Part shown: in pieces, positions 42,105-51,615 of the stretch | Position numbering within the stretch: the first letter of the stretch is position 1 | Layout of the letters: each line of letters begins with the position of its first letter | Assembly: GCF_027247405.1 (NCBI RefSeq) | Contig: NZ_CP097463.1 | Location: 1,922,001 to 1,986,000 of the forward strand | Source of the DNA: Jatrophihabitans cynanchi | GTDB taxonomy: Bacteria; Actinomycetota; Actinomycetes; Mycobacteriales; Jatrophihabitantaceae | Direction of reading: 5' to 3' | DNA length: 64,000 nt | Notes under the pieces: generated by a model | Told to the model about the DNA's origin: nothing | Database searches by the model: none | Seen by the model: the letters and a program-made list of their open reading frames with translations, nothing else | Program-made: the position numbers and the translations under genes

Positions 42105-42249
42105 GACCGGGCTGTTGGGCGGCGCTCTCAGCGGAACACCGACGTCAGTACCCACGCGATCCCGTCCCGGTGGATATACGCAGCGGCTCTGCGTCGCCGT
42201 GGCCGCGGATGCCCGAGCGGCTCCGACTGGCGCCGAGTCGCAGTGACGG

Positions 42250-43857
42250 TCAGTCGGTTGTTGACACGAGGGCTGGGTCGCACCGCAGATCGATCAGCAA
42301 CGGCCGGTCGCGTGACGCCATATGGTCGCGAAGATCATTCAGCTGACCCGTGTTGCGGATCGTGACGCCGTCGCCACCCAATGACCGCGCCAGTCCGGTG
42401 AGGTCAGGTGGCGTCAATGATGCGATGTTAGGGTCCAAGCCCCGCCTTACCAACTGGACGTGCTCGGCCCCGTACGCATGGTCGTTGCATACCACGCAGA
42501 TGAGATCCAGCTTCTGTTCGACCGCCGTCCGGAACTCGTTGAGGCCGCCCAGCATGAACCCGCCATCGCCGCAGACCAGGACGGCTGGCTGGTCGGGACG
42601 CGCGACGGCAACACCAATTGCCATCCCTATGCCCAGCCCGATCGCCGAGAATCCCGCACCGGAGCCGAACCATGAGTTTGCGTCCGGAACGTGCAAGAGG
42701 GTCACTGCATGGCGAACGAACCTGCCGACGTCGACGACGATACTGCGCTGCGCCGGGAGCGCCCTGTCCAAGAAGTCCAGCGCGACGCGTATATCGACCG
42801 TCTCCGCGGTCCCCCGGTCTACGAGCGTCGGCCACGCCCGCACCTGCTCGATAGCCGGTCCGGAGTTGAAGTGACGCGGCCGATGTCCGAGCTCGCGCAA
42901 CATCGCGGTCATCCGCTCCGCCACGCGTGATACGTCACCATTCACGGCGGCGTCGACCTCTTGAAAGCGGCCGAAGGCAGCAGCATCGACGTCGACCTGC
43001 ACGATGCTCTTGCCGTTCGTCAGATGACCGCGGTCGGTGGTGTGCGGGTTGAGCGCGGCGCCGAACGCAACGATGCAGTCGGCAGCCGCGACGACAGCTT
43101 GGGTCGCCGGTGCCGCCAGCGAGCCGAAGACGCCGAGATCGGCGGGCTCACTGTAGAACAGGTCCTTCGCGCGAAGTGTTGTGGCGACGGGCGCGCCGAG
43201 CATGTCGGCAAGCGACAGCAGAGAGTCCCGTGCTGCTCGGGCGCCACGGCCAGCGAGCACCAGAGGGTGTTCCGCGCTTGCGACGATGCCCAACGCCTTG
43301 TCCAACTGGGCGTCGTCGGGCAGCAACATCGAGCCGGCCGGAGCGGGGTACGGTCGCAGCTCGGGAGCGTCCACGTCCGTCCACATCAGGTCGATCGGAA
43401 CGTTCAGAACAACTGGCTGAGCGCGCTCACGCGCGTGAGCGAAGGCGACTGCGAAGTCCTCGGCGAGCGTCTGCGCCGCCCGCACCTGGACGAACCGAGC
43501 GCCCGAGGCCGCGACAAGGGGCTGCTGGTCGACGTCTTGGGTGTGGTAGCGCGAGGTGGTCGCCGTGTCGCCCACGACCAGGAGCAGCGGAGTGCTCGTC
43601 CTAACCGCCTCGACCAGCGCAGTGATGCCGTTGGTCAGGCCAGGCCCATGGGTGAGGGTGGCGACGGCGGGCTCACCTGTCGTACGCGCATGACCGACAG
43701 CCATCATTACCGCGCTTGCCTCATGCAGGCCGGGAACGTAGCGACCGCCTGACCGGGCGTAGTGATCGACGAAGAAGAGGTTACCGTCTCCCACCAATCC
43801 GAAGACGACGGTGACGCGCTCAGCAACCAGCTGTGACAGCGCTTCGTAGAACTTCAT
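42250..43857 (-). CDS. Thiamine-pyrophosphate enzyme (acetolactate synthase/benzoylformate decarboxylase-like)
   Basis: A 535-residue three-domain TPP enzyme. The catalytic Glu is in GLHEASAVMMAVGHAR, and the TPP motif runs from CGDGGFMLGGLNEF to CNDHAYG. The central domain has LVLAGRGARAARDSLLSLADM. Substrate class (2-oxo acid decarboxylase, carboligase or thiol-type lyase) cannot be fixed. It is the last gene of the 18-kb minus-strand run, 76 bp behind the MDR gene. Confidence 0.9.
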   Translation of the reverse strand: MKFYEALSQLVAERVTVVFGLVGDGNLFFVDHYARSGGRYVPGLHEASAVMMAVGHARTTGEPAVATLTHGPGLTNGITALVEAVRTSTPLLLVVGDTATTSRYHTQDVDQQPLVAASGARFVQVRAAQTLAEDFAVAFAHARERAQPVVLNVPIDLMWTDVDAPELRPYPAPAGSMLLPDDAQLDKALGIVASAEHPLVLAGRGARAARDSLLSLADMLGAPVATTLRAKDLFYSEPADLGVFGSLAAPATQAVVAAADCIVAFGAALNPHTTDRGHLTNGKSIVQVDVDAAAFGRFQEVDAAVNGDVSRVAERMTAMLRELGHRPRHFNSGPAIEQVRAWPTLVDRGTAETVDIRVALDFLDRALPAQRSIVVDVGRFVRHAVTLLHVPDANSWFGSGAGFSAIGLGIGMAIGVAVARPDQPAVLVCGDGGFMLGGLNEFRTAVEQKLDLICVVCNDHAYGAEHVQLVRRGLDPNIASLTPPDLTGLARSLGGDGVTIRNTGQLNDLRDHMASRDRPLLIDLRCDPALVSTTD

Positions 43858-43933
43858 AGACAGCTGACCTCATTTGATGATCGATGACGCGAACCGAATG
43901 CCCGCCAGGTTGCGGGACCGAACGGTCATAGCG

Positions 43934-44860
43934 CTACGGCACGATGACTGCCCTCTGTCCGGCCCCCGCCGCATGGACCTCCCACGCCGTCGCGGCGTCG
44001 GCCAGCGCATAGACCGCGGTGTCCACGACCAGGCGGCCGGCGCGCAATTGCTCGGCCATCGCCGCGAATGCCACCGCCTTCTGCGCCACGCTCGTGTCCG
44101 AGTTGCGGTGCGACAGCAGGCTGCGGCCCATGAGCGAGCTGCTCGCGATCTCCGATGTGCTCGCGGCAGAGGCGCCGATCGTGACACTGCGGCCACCGGG
44201 ACGCAGCACCGCGAGCGCCGCCGCAAGCGGCGGGCCGAACAAGGTGTCCACCACGACGTCGGCGCTGCCGCCCGGCAGCTGGGCGGCGAACCTCACGGCG
44301 TCGCCCGTGCCACGCAACTCCACGACGCTGTCGGCGCCACGGTCACGAAGCCGAGCCAGCACGTCCGTTCGCCTCCCGACCGCAAGGACGTGCCCCGCCC
44401 CTCGCAGCCGGGCCAGCTGCACCGCAGCCTGACCGACGGAACCGGTCGCACCGAGCACGATCACTGACTCGCCCGCGGAGAGCGCTGCGCGATCCAATGC
44501 GAACCAGGCCGCGAGCCCCGGGATTCCCGCGGTCAGTGCGGTCACCGGATCCAGCCCCTGCGGCACTGGAATCAAGGCATCCGTAACGACCAGGGTCCGG
44601 TCCGCGATCGTGCCGTACGGCGGGACCGGTCGATTCGCATAGAACGCAGTGCCGTCGCGTTCGACGACCGCCTCCATGCCGAGCCGTAGCGGCGCGTTGC
44701 CAGGAACGAGCGACGCGGCGACGCGTACATCGTGCGGGTTGATCGCGGCTGCGAGGACCGTGACCACCGCCTCGCCCTGACCGGGGACATAGTCGTGCGC
44801 GCACGCGCGCAACGTCGGTCGTTGCCCTGCCCGATGCAGGACCAGCTCACGCACGAACAC
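43934..44860 (-). CDS. MDR-superfamily NAD(P)H reductase (quinone oxidoreductase-like)
   Basis: A 308-residue zinc-less medium-chain reductase starting at GTG. AAINPHDVRVAASLVPGNAP, the cofactor motif VIVLGATGSVGQAAVQLARL and DVVVDTLFGPPLAAALAVLRPGG are typical of the QOR/enoyl reductase branch. It overlaps the upstream aldehyde dehydrogenase gene by 14 nt. Likely reduces an enone or quinone arising in the pathway. Confidence 0.88.
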   Translation of the reverse strand: MFVRELVLHRAGQRPTLRACAHDYVPGQGEAVVTVLAAAINPHDVRVAASLVPGNAPLRLGMEAVVERDGTAFYANRPVPPYGTIADRTLVVTDALIPVPQGLDPVTALTAGIPGLAAWFALDRAALSAGESVIVLGATGSVGQAAVQLARLRGAGHVLAVGRRTDVLARLRDRGADSVVELRGTGDAVRFAAQLPGGSADVVVDTLFGPPLAAALAVLRPGGRSVTIGASAASTSEIASSSLMGRSLLSHRNSDTSVAQKAVAFAAMAEQLRAGRLVVDTAVYALADAATAWEVHAAGAGQRAVIVP

Positions 44861-46361
44861 CGTCCACGCGTCGCGGTACGCCCCAGGGATTCAACTCGCG
44901 AATCGGTTCAGGCAGCGCCGAGTCCGGCGCGTCCTGGTAGGCGACCGGACGCACGAACCGGGTGAGCGCCGACGCGCCGACCGAGGATGCCGACGAGTTC
45001 GTCGTGGCCGGCCACGGCCCCCCGTGATGTTGTGCCCAACCCAGTGCGACTCCGGTCGGCCAACCGTCGACGACCACCCGGCCGGTTCGCCCTGCCAGGC
45101 ATGCGACGAGACCGGCGAGCTCGGGGTCTTCGGGGCCGCCGGAATGCACCGCTGCGGCGAGACTGCCGGGCAACGCGTGCAGCGCACCGTCCAGCTCGGT
45201 GTCGTCGGCGTACTCGGCGACCAGCGCGACCGGACCGAAGCACTCCTCGAGCAGCACGGAACCGGCTTGTAGCGCCGCGATGTCGACTTCCAGTACGGTG
45301 GCCGGCGCCGCCCAGCCGTCGGCGGGCGGGGCGCACGCGTGGACTGTTCTGGCGCCCGACTCGAGCAGCCGTTCTAGCCCCGTGGTGTAGGCGCGCGCGA
45401 TGGATGCGGTGAGCAGCCAGCCGGACGGTGCCCGGGTGGCCAGCGCGTTCCGGACGTGATCGATCATCGCGGACCCGGCCGGGGCTAGCAGCAAGCCGGG
45501 CTTCGTGCAGAACTGACCCATCCCCAGGGTGAACGAGTCCACGAAGCCCGCCGCGACCTCGGCAGCACGCCCGGCACCGGCACGGGTCAACACCGCCGTG
45601 TTGACAGTGCCCATCTCGGCGAAGACCGGAATCGGCACTGGGCGACCCGCCGCCAGCTTCCACAACGCGACTCCGCCCGCCTGGGATCCGGTGAAGCCGA
45701 CAGCGCGCACCGCCGGGTGCGTGACCAGCGCCGCCCCGGCATCGAAGCCGGCGACCAAGCCGAACGTTCCCGACGGCGCACCCGCGGCGGCCAACGTCGA
45801 CAAGGCCAATTCGCCGAGCGCGGCGGACAGCCGCGGGTGGGCGGGGTGCGCCTTGACCACGACCGGGCAGCCGGATGCGATCGCGCTCGCGGTGTCGTGG
45901 CCCAGCACGCCGAAGCCGAACGGAAAGTTGCTCGCCCCGAAAACCGCAATCGGTCCGAGCGGTACGTTTACCCGCCGCAGATCCGGTACGCCGTCGCGCG
46001 CGTGGTCGATGACCGCGTCCAACCAGGAACCCTCCTCAGCCACTGCTCCGTAGAACCGCAGAGCGCCCGCCGCCCGCGCCAGCTCACCGGTCAGCCGAGG
46101 CACACCCAACGCCGTTTCGGCGTCGGCGAGTTCGCACAGCTGCGCGGAGCGCTCCTGCACCGCATCGGCCACCGCCGACAGCCAGGCGGCGCGGGAAGCC
46201 GGCGGCCGCGCGGCTACATGAGCCGCGCAGGCCCGCGCGGCGGCGACGGTCGCCTCTACCTGATCCCGTCTCGACTCCGGGGGAGCGGATACCGCGATCC
46301 CCGATCGCGGCTCAAACGACAGCGGCCCGGAGGTCTCGGTGCTGCGGGCAAGGCTCATCAC
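44847..46361 (-). CDS. Semialdehyde dehydrogenase of the KGSADH/AldH type (2)
   Basis: A 504-residue paralogue of the enzyme at 38220, sharing PLGPIAVFGASNFPFGFG, HDTASAIASGCPVVVKAHPAHP, FAEMGTVN (Glu), GMGQFCTKPG (Cys), VVVDGWPTGVALGW, GGPWPATT and the terminal pattern PWG/KxPRRxDG. The pair probably arose by duplication within this region. Together with the downstream KdgD-like gene at 59724 it suits 5-dehydro-4-deoxyglucarate to 2-oxoglutarate chemistry, although those genes are 15 kb apart. Confidence 0.92.
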   Translation of the reverse strand: MMSLARSTETSGPLSFEPRSGIAVSAPPESRRDQVEATVAAARACAAHVAARPPASRAAWLSAVADAVQERSAQLCELADAETALGVPRLTGELARAAGALRFYGAVAEEGSWLDAVIDHARDGVPDLRRVNVPLGPIAVFGASNFPFGFGVLGHDTASAIASGCPVVVKAHPAHPRLSAALGELALSTLAAAGAPSGTFGLVAGFDAGAALVTHPAVRAVGFTGSQAGGVALWKLAAGRPVPIPVFAEMGTVNTAVLTRAGAGRAAEVAAGFVDSFTLGMGQFCTKPGLLLAPAGSAMIDHVRNALATRAPSGWLLTASIARAYTTGLERLLESGARTVHACAPPADGWAAPATVLEVDIAALQAGSVLLEECFGPVALVAEYADDTELDGALHALPGSLAAAVHSGGPEDPELAGLVACLAGRTGRVVVDGWPTGVALGWAQHHGGPWPATTNSSASSVGASALTRFVRPVAYQDAPDSALPEPIRELNPWGVPRRVDGVRA

Positions 46362-46364
46362 TGC

Positions 46365-47222
46365 TCAACTCCTCAACTGTGCGACGGCGCCGACCAGGCG
46401 CTGAGGCGCCGCGGGGTCCTGGGGAAGGAACAGGCTGGGCTCGACCAGTTCCAGCTCCAGAAGCAGTGGGCCGCGGTCGCCGGCGACGACATCGACGCGG
46501 GCGTACAGGAGCGGTGCTGTCAGCGCCAGCTGGGCTGTGGCGGCTGTGAGCACCGTTCGCGCCAGCGCGAGCTGCTCGGTCGTGGCGTTGACCACACGCA
46601 GATCACCGCGGCTGTTGCGATCCTGCCGGACACCCTCGTCCGGCAGCAGCAACGGACCCTTGCGCACCGCGTGCGAGAACCGCCCGCCGATGAAGAGCAA
46701 CGCCGTCTCGCCCTGGTAGTCGACGCTCGCCACGTAGGGCTGCACCATCGCGGTCGCGCCCGCGGCCCGCAGGCCCCGCACGTGCTCGAGTACTTCGTCG
46801 CGGGTCGCCCACCGCGCCGTGTTGCGCGAGCCCGCCGAAATAGCCGGCTTGACCACCCACTCGTCGGCCACGGGGAGCTCGCCGGCGTGGTCCGGATTCC
46901 ACACGGTCGGTATCACGTCGCAGCCCCGGCCGGCCAGATCGTTCAGGTAGCGCTTGTCCGAGGACCAACGAAGCGCTGCTGGCGGGTTCTGCAGACGCGG
47001 CACGGACGCCGCCCAGGCGAGGAACTCCTGTCGGCGCCACGAGTAGTCCCAGCACGAGCGCACGATGTTGGCGGTGTACTGCTCCCAGTCGACCGCAGGA
47101 TCGTCCCAGCGCACGGCCTCACACTGATAGCCGGCCTCGGCGAACGCCTTCGCCGCCAGCGTCAGGTCCGGATCCTGCTCCAGGCCGGACGCTGAGCAGA
47201 TCAGCGTGACTGCTTGACCCAC
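46365..47222 (-). CDS. ATP-grasp domain ligase-like protein
   Basis: A 285-residue ATP-grasp protein. SSDKRYLNDLAGRGCDVIPT begins the fold, VVKPAISAGSRNTARW supplies the ATP-binding Lys/Ser loop, and YARVDVVAGDRGPLLLELELVEPSLF is the metal-binding Asp...Glu-x-Glu...E pattern. It is nearest to the cycloserine-synthetase/RimK-like group. Such enzymes join a carboxylate to an amine or thiol. Its position 3 bp upstream of one aldehyde dehydrogenase and 42 bp behind another is unusual for a catabolic operon. Substrate unknown. Confidence 0.85.
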   Translation of the reverse strand: MGQAVTLICSASGLEQDPDLTLAAKAFAEAGYQCEAVRWDDPAVDWEQYTANIVRSCWDYSWRRQEFLAWAASVPRLQNPPAALRWSSDKRYLNDLAGRGCDVIPTVWNPDHAGELPVADEWVVKPAISAGSRNTARWATRDEVLEHVRGLRAAGATAMVQPYVASVDYQGETALLFIGGRFSHAVRKGPLLLPDEGVRQDRNSRGDLRVVNATTEQLALARTVLTAATAQLALTAPLLYARVDVVAGDRGPLLLELELVEPSLFLPQDPAAPQRLVGAVAQLRS

Positions 47223-47264
47223 GATCTTCCCTCTCTGGCGGCTCGTGCGTTGACGCGGCGGCGG

Positions 47265-48647
47265 TCACGACACCTGCGACACCCAGACACTCTTCACTCG
47301 TGTGTAGAGCTCCACCGCCGAGGTGCCACCCTCCCGGCCGTAGCCGGAGCGGCCGACGCCACCGAACGGGACCAGATCCGAAATGTTCTTGTACGTGTTC
47401 ACCCAGACGGTCCCTGCCACGAGCCGCGCGGCGATGCGGTGCACCCGCGCCGAATCAGAGGTCCATAGGCCGGCGGCTAAGCCGTACTCCGTGCCGTTGG
47501 CTGCCAGGACCGCCTCCTCCTCGGTGCCGAAGGAGGACACTGTCAGCACCGGGCCGAACACCTCTTCCTGGACGATCTGAGTGCTGTGCACGGCGTCGGC
47601 CAATACGGTCGGGCGCACGTAATAACCGTCGCTCAGCGCAGAATCGGCGGGCAGGTCAGCCTGTGCGACGATCCGGGCCCCGTCGGCCACCGCCTGATCG
47701 ATCATGCGCACGGTCTTGTCGCGCTGCGTCGCGGTCGCCTGAGGTCCGACGTCAGTGCCGGCCAGGCGGGGGTCGCCAACCTTCAGCGCGGTGGTGCGCT
47801 GCGCCAATCGATCGACGACGTCAGCGTAGATCGGCTCCTCGACGATCAGCCGGCTGCCCGCGATGCACGCCTGGCCGCAGTTCTCGAAGATGCCGTGCGA
47901 GATGCCCTTGAGCGCGCGGTCCAGGTCGGCGTCCGCGAATAGCAACTGAGCCGATTTCCCACCGAGCTCCAAGGCCACCGGAATAAGCCGTTCAGCGGCC
48001 GCCTTCGCGATCGCGATACCGGTCTTGTCGTGGCCGGTGAACACGATCAACCCGACCCGGTCGTCGCTGGTGAGCGCAGCTCCGGTCTCCCGGCCACCCG
48101 TCAGCACCTGCGCAACGCCCGGCGGCACACCGCACTCGTCGAACACGTTCTGCAGCAGCAGCGCGCTCAACGGCGTCTCCTGCGCAGGCTTGAGGATGCA
48201 GACGTTGCCCATCGCCAGTGCCGGAGCCATCTTCTTGGTTGCAAAGATGATCGGCGCATTCCACGGCACGATGGCGACGACGATGCCGTACGGCTCGCGA
48301 CGCGTGTAGGTATGGAACTCACTGCCCGTCGGGATCACGGTGCCCAGCACCTTGTCGGCCATGCCACCGAAGTAGGTGAACGTCGACGCCGCTCGCAGCA
48401 CACTGGCTCTCGTCACCTCGACCGGCGCGCCGAGGTTGCCCGTCTCGCACTCGACGAACTCCTGCGCACGGGACTCCATGAGCCGTCCGACATCGCAGAG
48501 CAGCCTGCCGCGCCGCGTGGGGTTTAGCTGCGCCCACTCCTCCTGCGCCGCCTGGGCACGCGACAGCGCCCGGTCGACCTCGGCGCGACCTGCGTCAGGC
48601 ACGTCGCACAGCGCTGAGCCGTCGATCGGACTGTAAACGACACTCAT
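47265..48647 (-). CDS. Aldehyde dehydrogenase
   Basis: About 460 residues, start MSVVYSPIDG at 48647 (a start 15 bp upstream is possible). YGIVVAIVPWNAPIIFATKKM, KPAQETPLSALLLQNVF, FTGHDKTGIAIA, LELGGKSAQLLF with the Glu, and NCGQACIAGSRLIVEE with the Cys are the family landmarks, and EEVFGPVLTVSSF follows. The N-terminus is short, so the first cofactor-binding strand region is reduced. It sits between a hydroxyacid dehydrogenase and the ATP-grasp gene. Confidence 0.93.
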   Translation of the reverse strand: MSVVYSPIDGSALCDVPDAGRAEVDRALSRAQAAQEEWAQLNPTRRGRLLCDVGRLMESRAQEFVECETGNLGAPVEVTRASVLRAASTFTYFGGMADKVLGTVIPTGSEFHTYTRREPYGIVVAIVPWNAPIIFATKKMAPALAMGNVCILKPAQETPLSALLLQNVFDECGVPPGVAQVLTGGRETGAALTSDDRVGLIVFTGHDKTGIAIAKAAAERLIPVALELGGKSAQLLFADADLDRALKGISHGIFENCGQACIAGSRLIVEEPIYADVVDRLAQRTTALKVGDPRLAGTDVGPQATATQRDKTVRMIDQAVADGARIVAQADLPADSALSDGYYVRPTVLADAVHSTQIVQEEVFGPVLTVSSFGTEEEAVLAANGTEYGLAAGLWTSDSARVHRIAARLVAGTVWVNTYKNISDLVPFGGVGRSGYGREGGTSAVELYTRVKSVWVSQVS

Positions 48648-48689
48648 CTGCTCACTCTCCACAGGAAGGGACCGGTTGCTCGACCGATG

Positions 48690-49640
48690 TCATTGCCAAC
48701 TGTTGATCGTGGTACTCGGTCGCTCGCCCTGCGCCGCGGTCACCGCGTTCGCCAGCGCGAGCTCTCGCATCGCCGAGCGGGTTCGCTCAGTCGCACTGCC
48801 CACGTGGGGAAGGAGAATCACGTTGTCCAACGTCCTCAGCGGGTGGTCGGGCAGGAGAGGTTCCTGCTCGAAGACGTCAAGGGCAGCGCCCGCGATGCGG
48901 CGCTCGCGCAGGCATTGGATCAGCGCCCGTTCGTCGATAACGCCTCCCCGGCTGGTATTGACCAGGACTGCCGTCGCCTTCATTCGGGCGAGTTCGGCGG
49001 AGCCGACCAGTCGACGGGTCTCGTCGGTGAGCGGGGTGTGGATCGTCACGTAATCGCATTGCTCGAAGAGATCCGGCCAGCTTACGTACTCCGCGAGGCC
49101 GCGGGTCTCCGCATCACGGATCCGCCTGCGATTGTGGTAGACGACCCGCATACCCAGCGCGCTCGCCAACTGCGCCACTCGTCGGCCGATCCGGCCCATG
49201 CCGACGACGCCCAGCGTCGCGCCGTGGACCTGCCCGGTGAGCTCCGGTGGGGTGATCGTCCAGGCGCCGGCCCGGATGAGCCGGTCGAAGGCGACGATCT
49301 TGCGGCCCGCCGCGATGATCATCCCGATGGTCAACTCGGCGACTGCGTCATCGAGGACGCCCGGGGTATTGCACACCCAGACCCTGCGCTCGGTCGCGTC
49401 CTGGACAGCGATGTTGTCGATGCCGACCCCGAACTTCGAAACCGCCAAGAGGTGCGGGAGTTGATCGAGTACCGCCCGGTCCACCTTCGTCCGCGCGTCG
49501 ACGATCCAGGACCGCGCGTGGCGTACTCGTTCGAACGGGACCGCCTTACCGGGCGGGACCTGAATGATCTCGCAGGTCGGTGGCACCCCCCTACACAGTT
49601 CCTCGGGGATGCCGATCGAGTCCAGTACCAACGACTTCAC
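48690..49640 (-). CDS. D-isomer-specific 2-hydroxyacid dehydrogenase (2)
   Basis: A 316-residue dehydrogenase like phosphoglycerate dehydrogenase without the ACT domain. Cofactor motif LGVVGMGRIGRRVAQLA, catalytic Arg in VNTSRGGVIDE, Glu in LDVFEQEPLLPDHP and His in ILLPHVGSAT. Its start overlaps the stop of the DppF-like gene by 4 nt, so it belongs to the importer operon. Confidence 0.93.
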   Translation of the reverse strand: MKSLVLDSIGIPEELCRGVPPTCEIIQVPPGKAVPFERVRHARSWIVDARTKVDRAVLDQLPHLLAVSKFGVGIDNIAVQDATERRVWVCNTPGVLDDAVAELTIGMIIAAGRKIVAFDRLIRAGAWTITPPELTGQVHGATLGVVGMGRIGRRVAQLASALGMRVVYHNRRRIRDAETRGLAEYVSWPDLFEQCDYVTIHTPLTDETRRLVGSAELARMKATAVLVNTSRGGVIDERALIQCLRERRIAGAALDVFEQEPLLPDHPLRTLDNVILLPHVGSATERTRSAMRELALANAVTAAQGERPSTTINSWQ

Positions 49641-50638
49641 GCGCTTGCTCCACTACTGGCATGCTGTGCGTCGCTCTCGGCTCCGTCCGCGCCGACGCGG
49701 ATACACGCGGCTCGCTGTCCGGGCGCCGCGTCGCGGAGGACCGGGACCGTATGCACGCAAGCCTTGACTGCGACCGGGCACCGTGGATGAAAGTTGCATC
49801 CGGTCGGCGGAAAGGCCGGATCGGGCACCTCGCCACCCAAACTCTTCGGCCGTATCCCGGAGCCATCCGGTACGGGTATCGCATCGATGAGAGCACGCGT
49901 GTACGGATGAGCCGGCGAGTCCCACACGGTCCCGGTGGGTCCGGATTCCGCCACCTCGCCGAGGTACATGACCAGGACACGGTCGGCGATCGCCCTAATC
50001 ACCGCGAGGTCGTGCGAGATCATCAGCAGGCCGATGCCCTCTTCGCGGCAGATGTCGACCATCATGTTCGCTACATACGCCTGCGCAGACGCGTCGAGCG
50101 CGGAGATCGGCTCGTCCGCGACGAGCACCTTCGGACGAGTGGCCAGCGCGCGCGCCAGTGCGATGCGCTGCCGCTGTCCGCCGGAGAACTGGTGAACGTA
50201 CTTGTCCGCCGCCGACGCCGGCAGGCGCACTCGATCGAGTAGTTCGACGACCTGATCACGCCAGCGCTCTCGGGAGCCGGCGTCCCGGGCCCGGAGAACC
50301 TCGGTGAGCTGCTGGCCCACGGTGCGCCGAGGATTCAGCGCCGTGGCAGCGTCCTGGAAGATCATCTGAAGGTCGCACTCCGGTTCCGGCCGGCGCCGCT
50401 TGCGCAGTGCGCGGATCGGCCTGCCGTCCAGGCGTACCTCCCCGTCCGCGAGCGGCAGCAGGCCGACCAAGCCCCGAGCGAGTGTGGACTTGCCGCACCC
50501 GCTCTCGCCTACCAGGCCGAGAATTTCGCCAGGCTGCAGGTCGAAGGTCACGCCGGTCACGGCCTGGACCTGGGTGCGGTCCGCGCGCCGATAGGTGATG
50601 GTCGCGTTAGCGACCGACAGCAGAGGCGTGGGCGTCAT
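49637..50638 (-). CDS. Oligopeptide/dipeptide ABC transporter ATP-binding protein (DppF/OppF type)
   Basis: 333 residues from ATG 50638 (overlaps the stop of the DppD-like gene by 4 nt; a longer frame exists but is shadow). Walker A GLVGESGCGKST, QMIFQDAATALNPRRTV, signature FSGGQRQRIALARAL, Walker B VLVADEPISALD and the C-terminal oligopeptide tail GCNFHPRCPVAVKAC. That Cys-rich tail (here FHPRCP) is diagnostic of the Opp/Dpp class. Confidence 0.94.
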   Translation of the reverse strand: MTPTPLLSVANATITYRRADRTQVQAVTGVTFDLQPGEILGLVGESGCGKSTLARGLVGLLPLADGEVRLDGRPIRALRKRRRPEPECDLQMIFQDAATALNPRRTVGQQLTEVLRARDAGSRERWRDQVVELLDRVRLPASAADKYVHQFSGGQRQRIALARALATRPKVLVADEPISALDASAQAYVANMMVDICREEGIGLLMISHDLAVIRAIADRVLVMYLGEVAESGPTGTVWDSPAHPYTRALIDAIPVPDGSGIRPKSLGGEVPDPAFPPTGCNFHPRCPVAVKACVHTVPVLRDAAPGQRAACIRVGADGAESDAQHASSGASA

Positions 50639-51615
50639 GGCTGCGCCCTCCACGGATCGACGAAGCAGGCGAGTTCGTGCCCGGCCGCGCCGACCTGCAG
50701 GTCGGGAATCGCATCCCGACAGCAGTCCTGGGCAAACTCGCATCTGCTGTGGAACGCGCAGCCGGGCACCTCGTCACCAATCACCGGCGGGGCTCCGGGC
50801 ATGGGCCTGAGCCGCCCCCCGTCGGAACTGTTCGCGTGGGCAGGAAGCGCGTCCAGCAGTGCGCGGGTGTATGGATGCCGCGGGCTGCGGAAGATATCCG
50901 CGGCGCATTCGGACTGCTCGATCACCCGACCGGCGTAGAAGACCGCGATCTTGTCCGCGACGCTGGACAGCACGCCGAGATCGTGCGTGATAACGACGAT
51001 CGCCACGCCGGAGTTACGGCGCAGGTCGTCGAGTAAGGCGAGGATCCCGGCTTGCACGGTCACGTCCAGCGCCGTCGTCGGCTCGTCCGCGATGATCAGC
51101 TTGGGCTCACACGCGAGCGCCATCGCGATCGCGATGCGCTGACGCATGCCGCCGGACAGCTGATGCGGATAGGTCTTCAGCATCCGGTCCGTGCCGGGCA
51201 GGTGTACCCGCTCGAGCAGCAGCTTCGCGTGCGCTGCGGCCTCCGTGCGCGTGAGCCCGCGATGATGTCGGACGTGGTCGGTCAGCTGGTGACCGATTGT
51301 CAGCATCGGATGCAGACTGCTCAGCGGATCTTGAAACACCATGGCGACGTCGCGTCCACGCGCGCGGCGCATCTCGCGTGCAGGCAGAGCGAGCAGATCG
51401 CGCCCGTCCAGGACCGCGCGGCCGGACGCCCGGGCTCCGGAGGGCAGCAGGCCCATCAGCGCCAGGCCGGCCATCGTCTTGCCGCTTCCGCTCTCCCCTG
51501 CTATGCCAAGGATCTGTCCCGCACCGACGCAGACGGAGACGCCGTGCAGCACCGGCGCGTCGCGGCCGCCCACAGGCAGGCTGACGCGCAGCGAGTCGAC
51601 CTCGAGTACCGGCAT
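50635..51615 (-). CDS. Oligopeptide/dipeptide ABC transporter ATP-binding protein (DppD/OppD type)
   Basis: 326 residues from ATG 51615, sharing one base with the permease stop (TGATG). Walker A GIAGESGSGKTM, VFQDPLSSLHPMLTIG, signature LSGGMRQRIAIAMAL, Walker B LIIADEPTTALDV and tail PGCAFHSRCEFAQDCC. First of two ATPases that form a heterodimer on the permeases. Confidence 0.94.
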   Translation of the reverse strand: MPVLEVDSLRVSLPVGGRDAPVLHGVSVCVGAGQILGIAGESGSGKTMAGLALMGLLPSGARASGRAVLDGRDLLALPAREMRRARGRDVAMVFQDPLSSLHPMLTIGHQLTDHVRHHRGLTRTEAAAHAKLLLERVHLPGTDRMLKTYPHQLSGGMRQRIAIAMALACEPKLIIADEPTTALDVTVQAGILALLDDLRRNSGVAIVVITHDLGVLSSVADKIAVFYAGRVIEQSECAADIFRSPRHPYTRALLDALPAHANSSDGGRLRPMPGAPPVIGDEVPGCAFHSRCEFAQDCCRDAIPDLQVGAAGHELACFVDPWRAQP

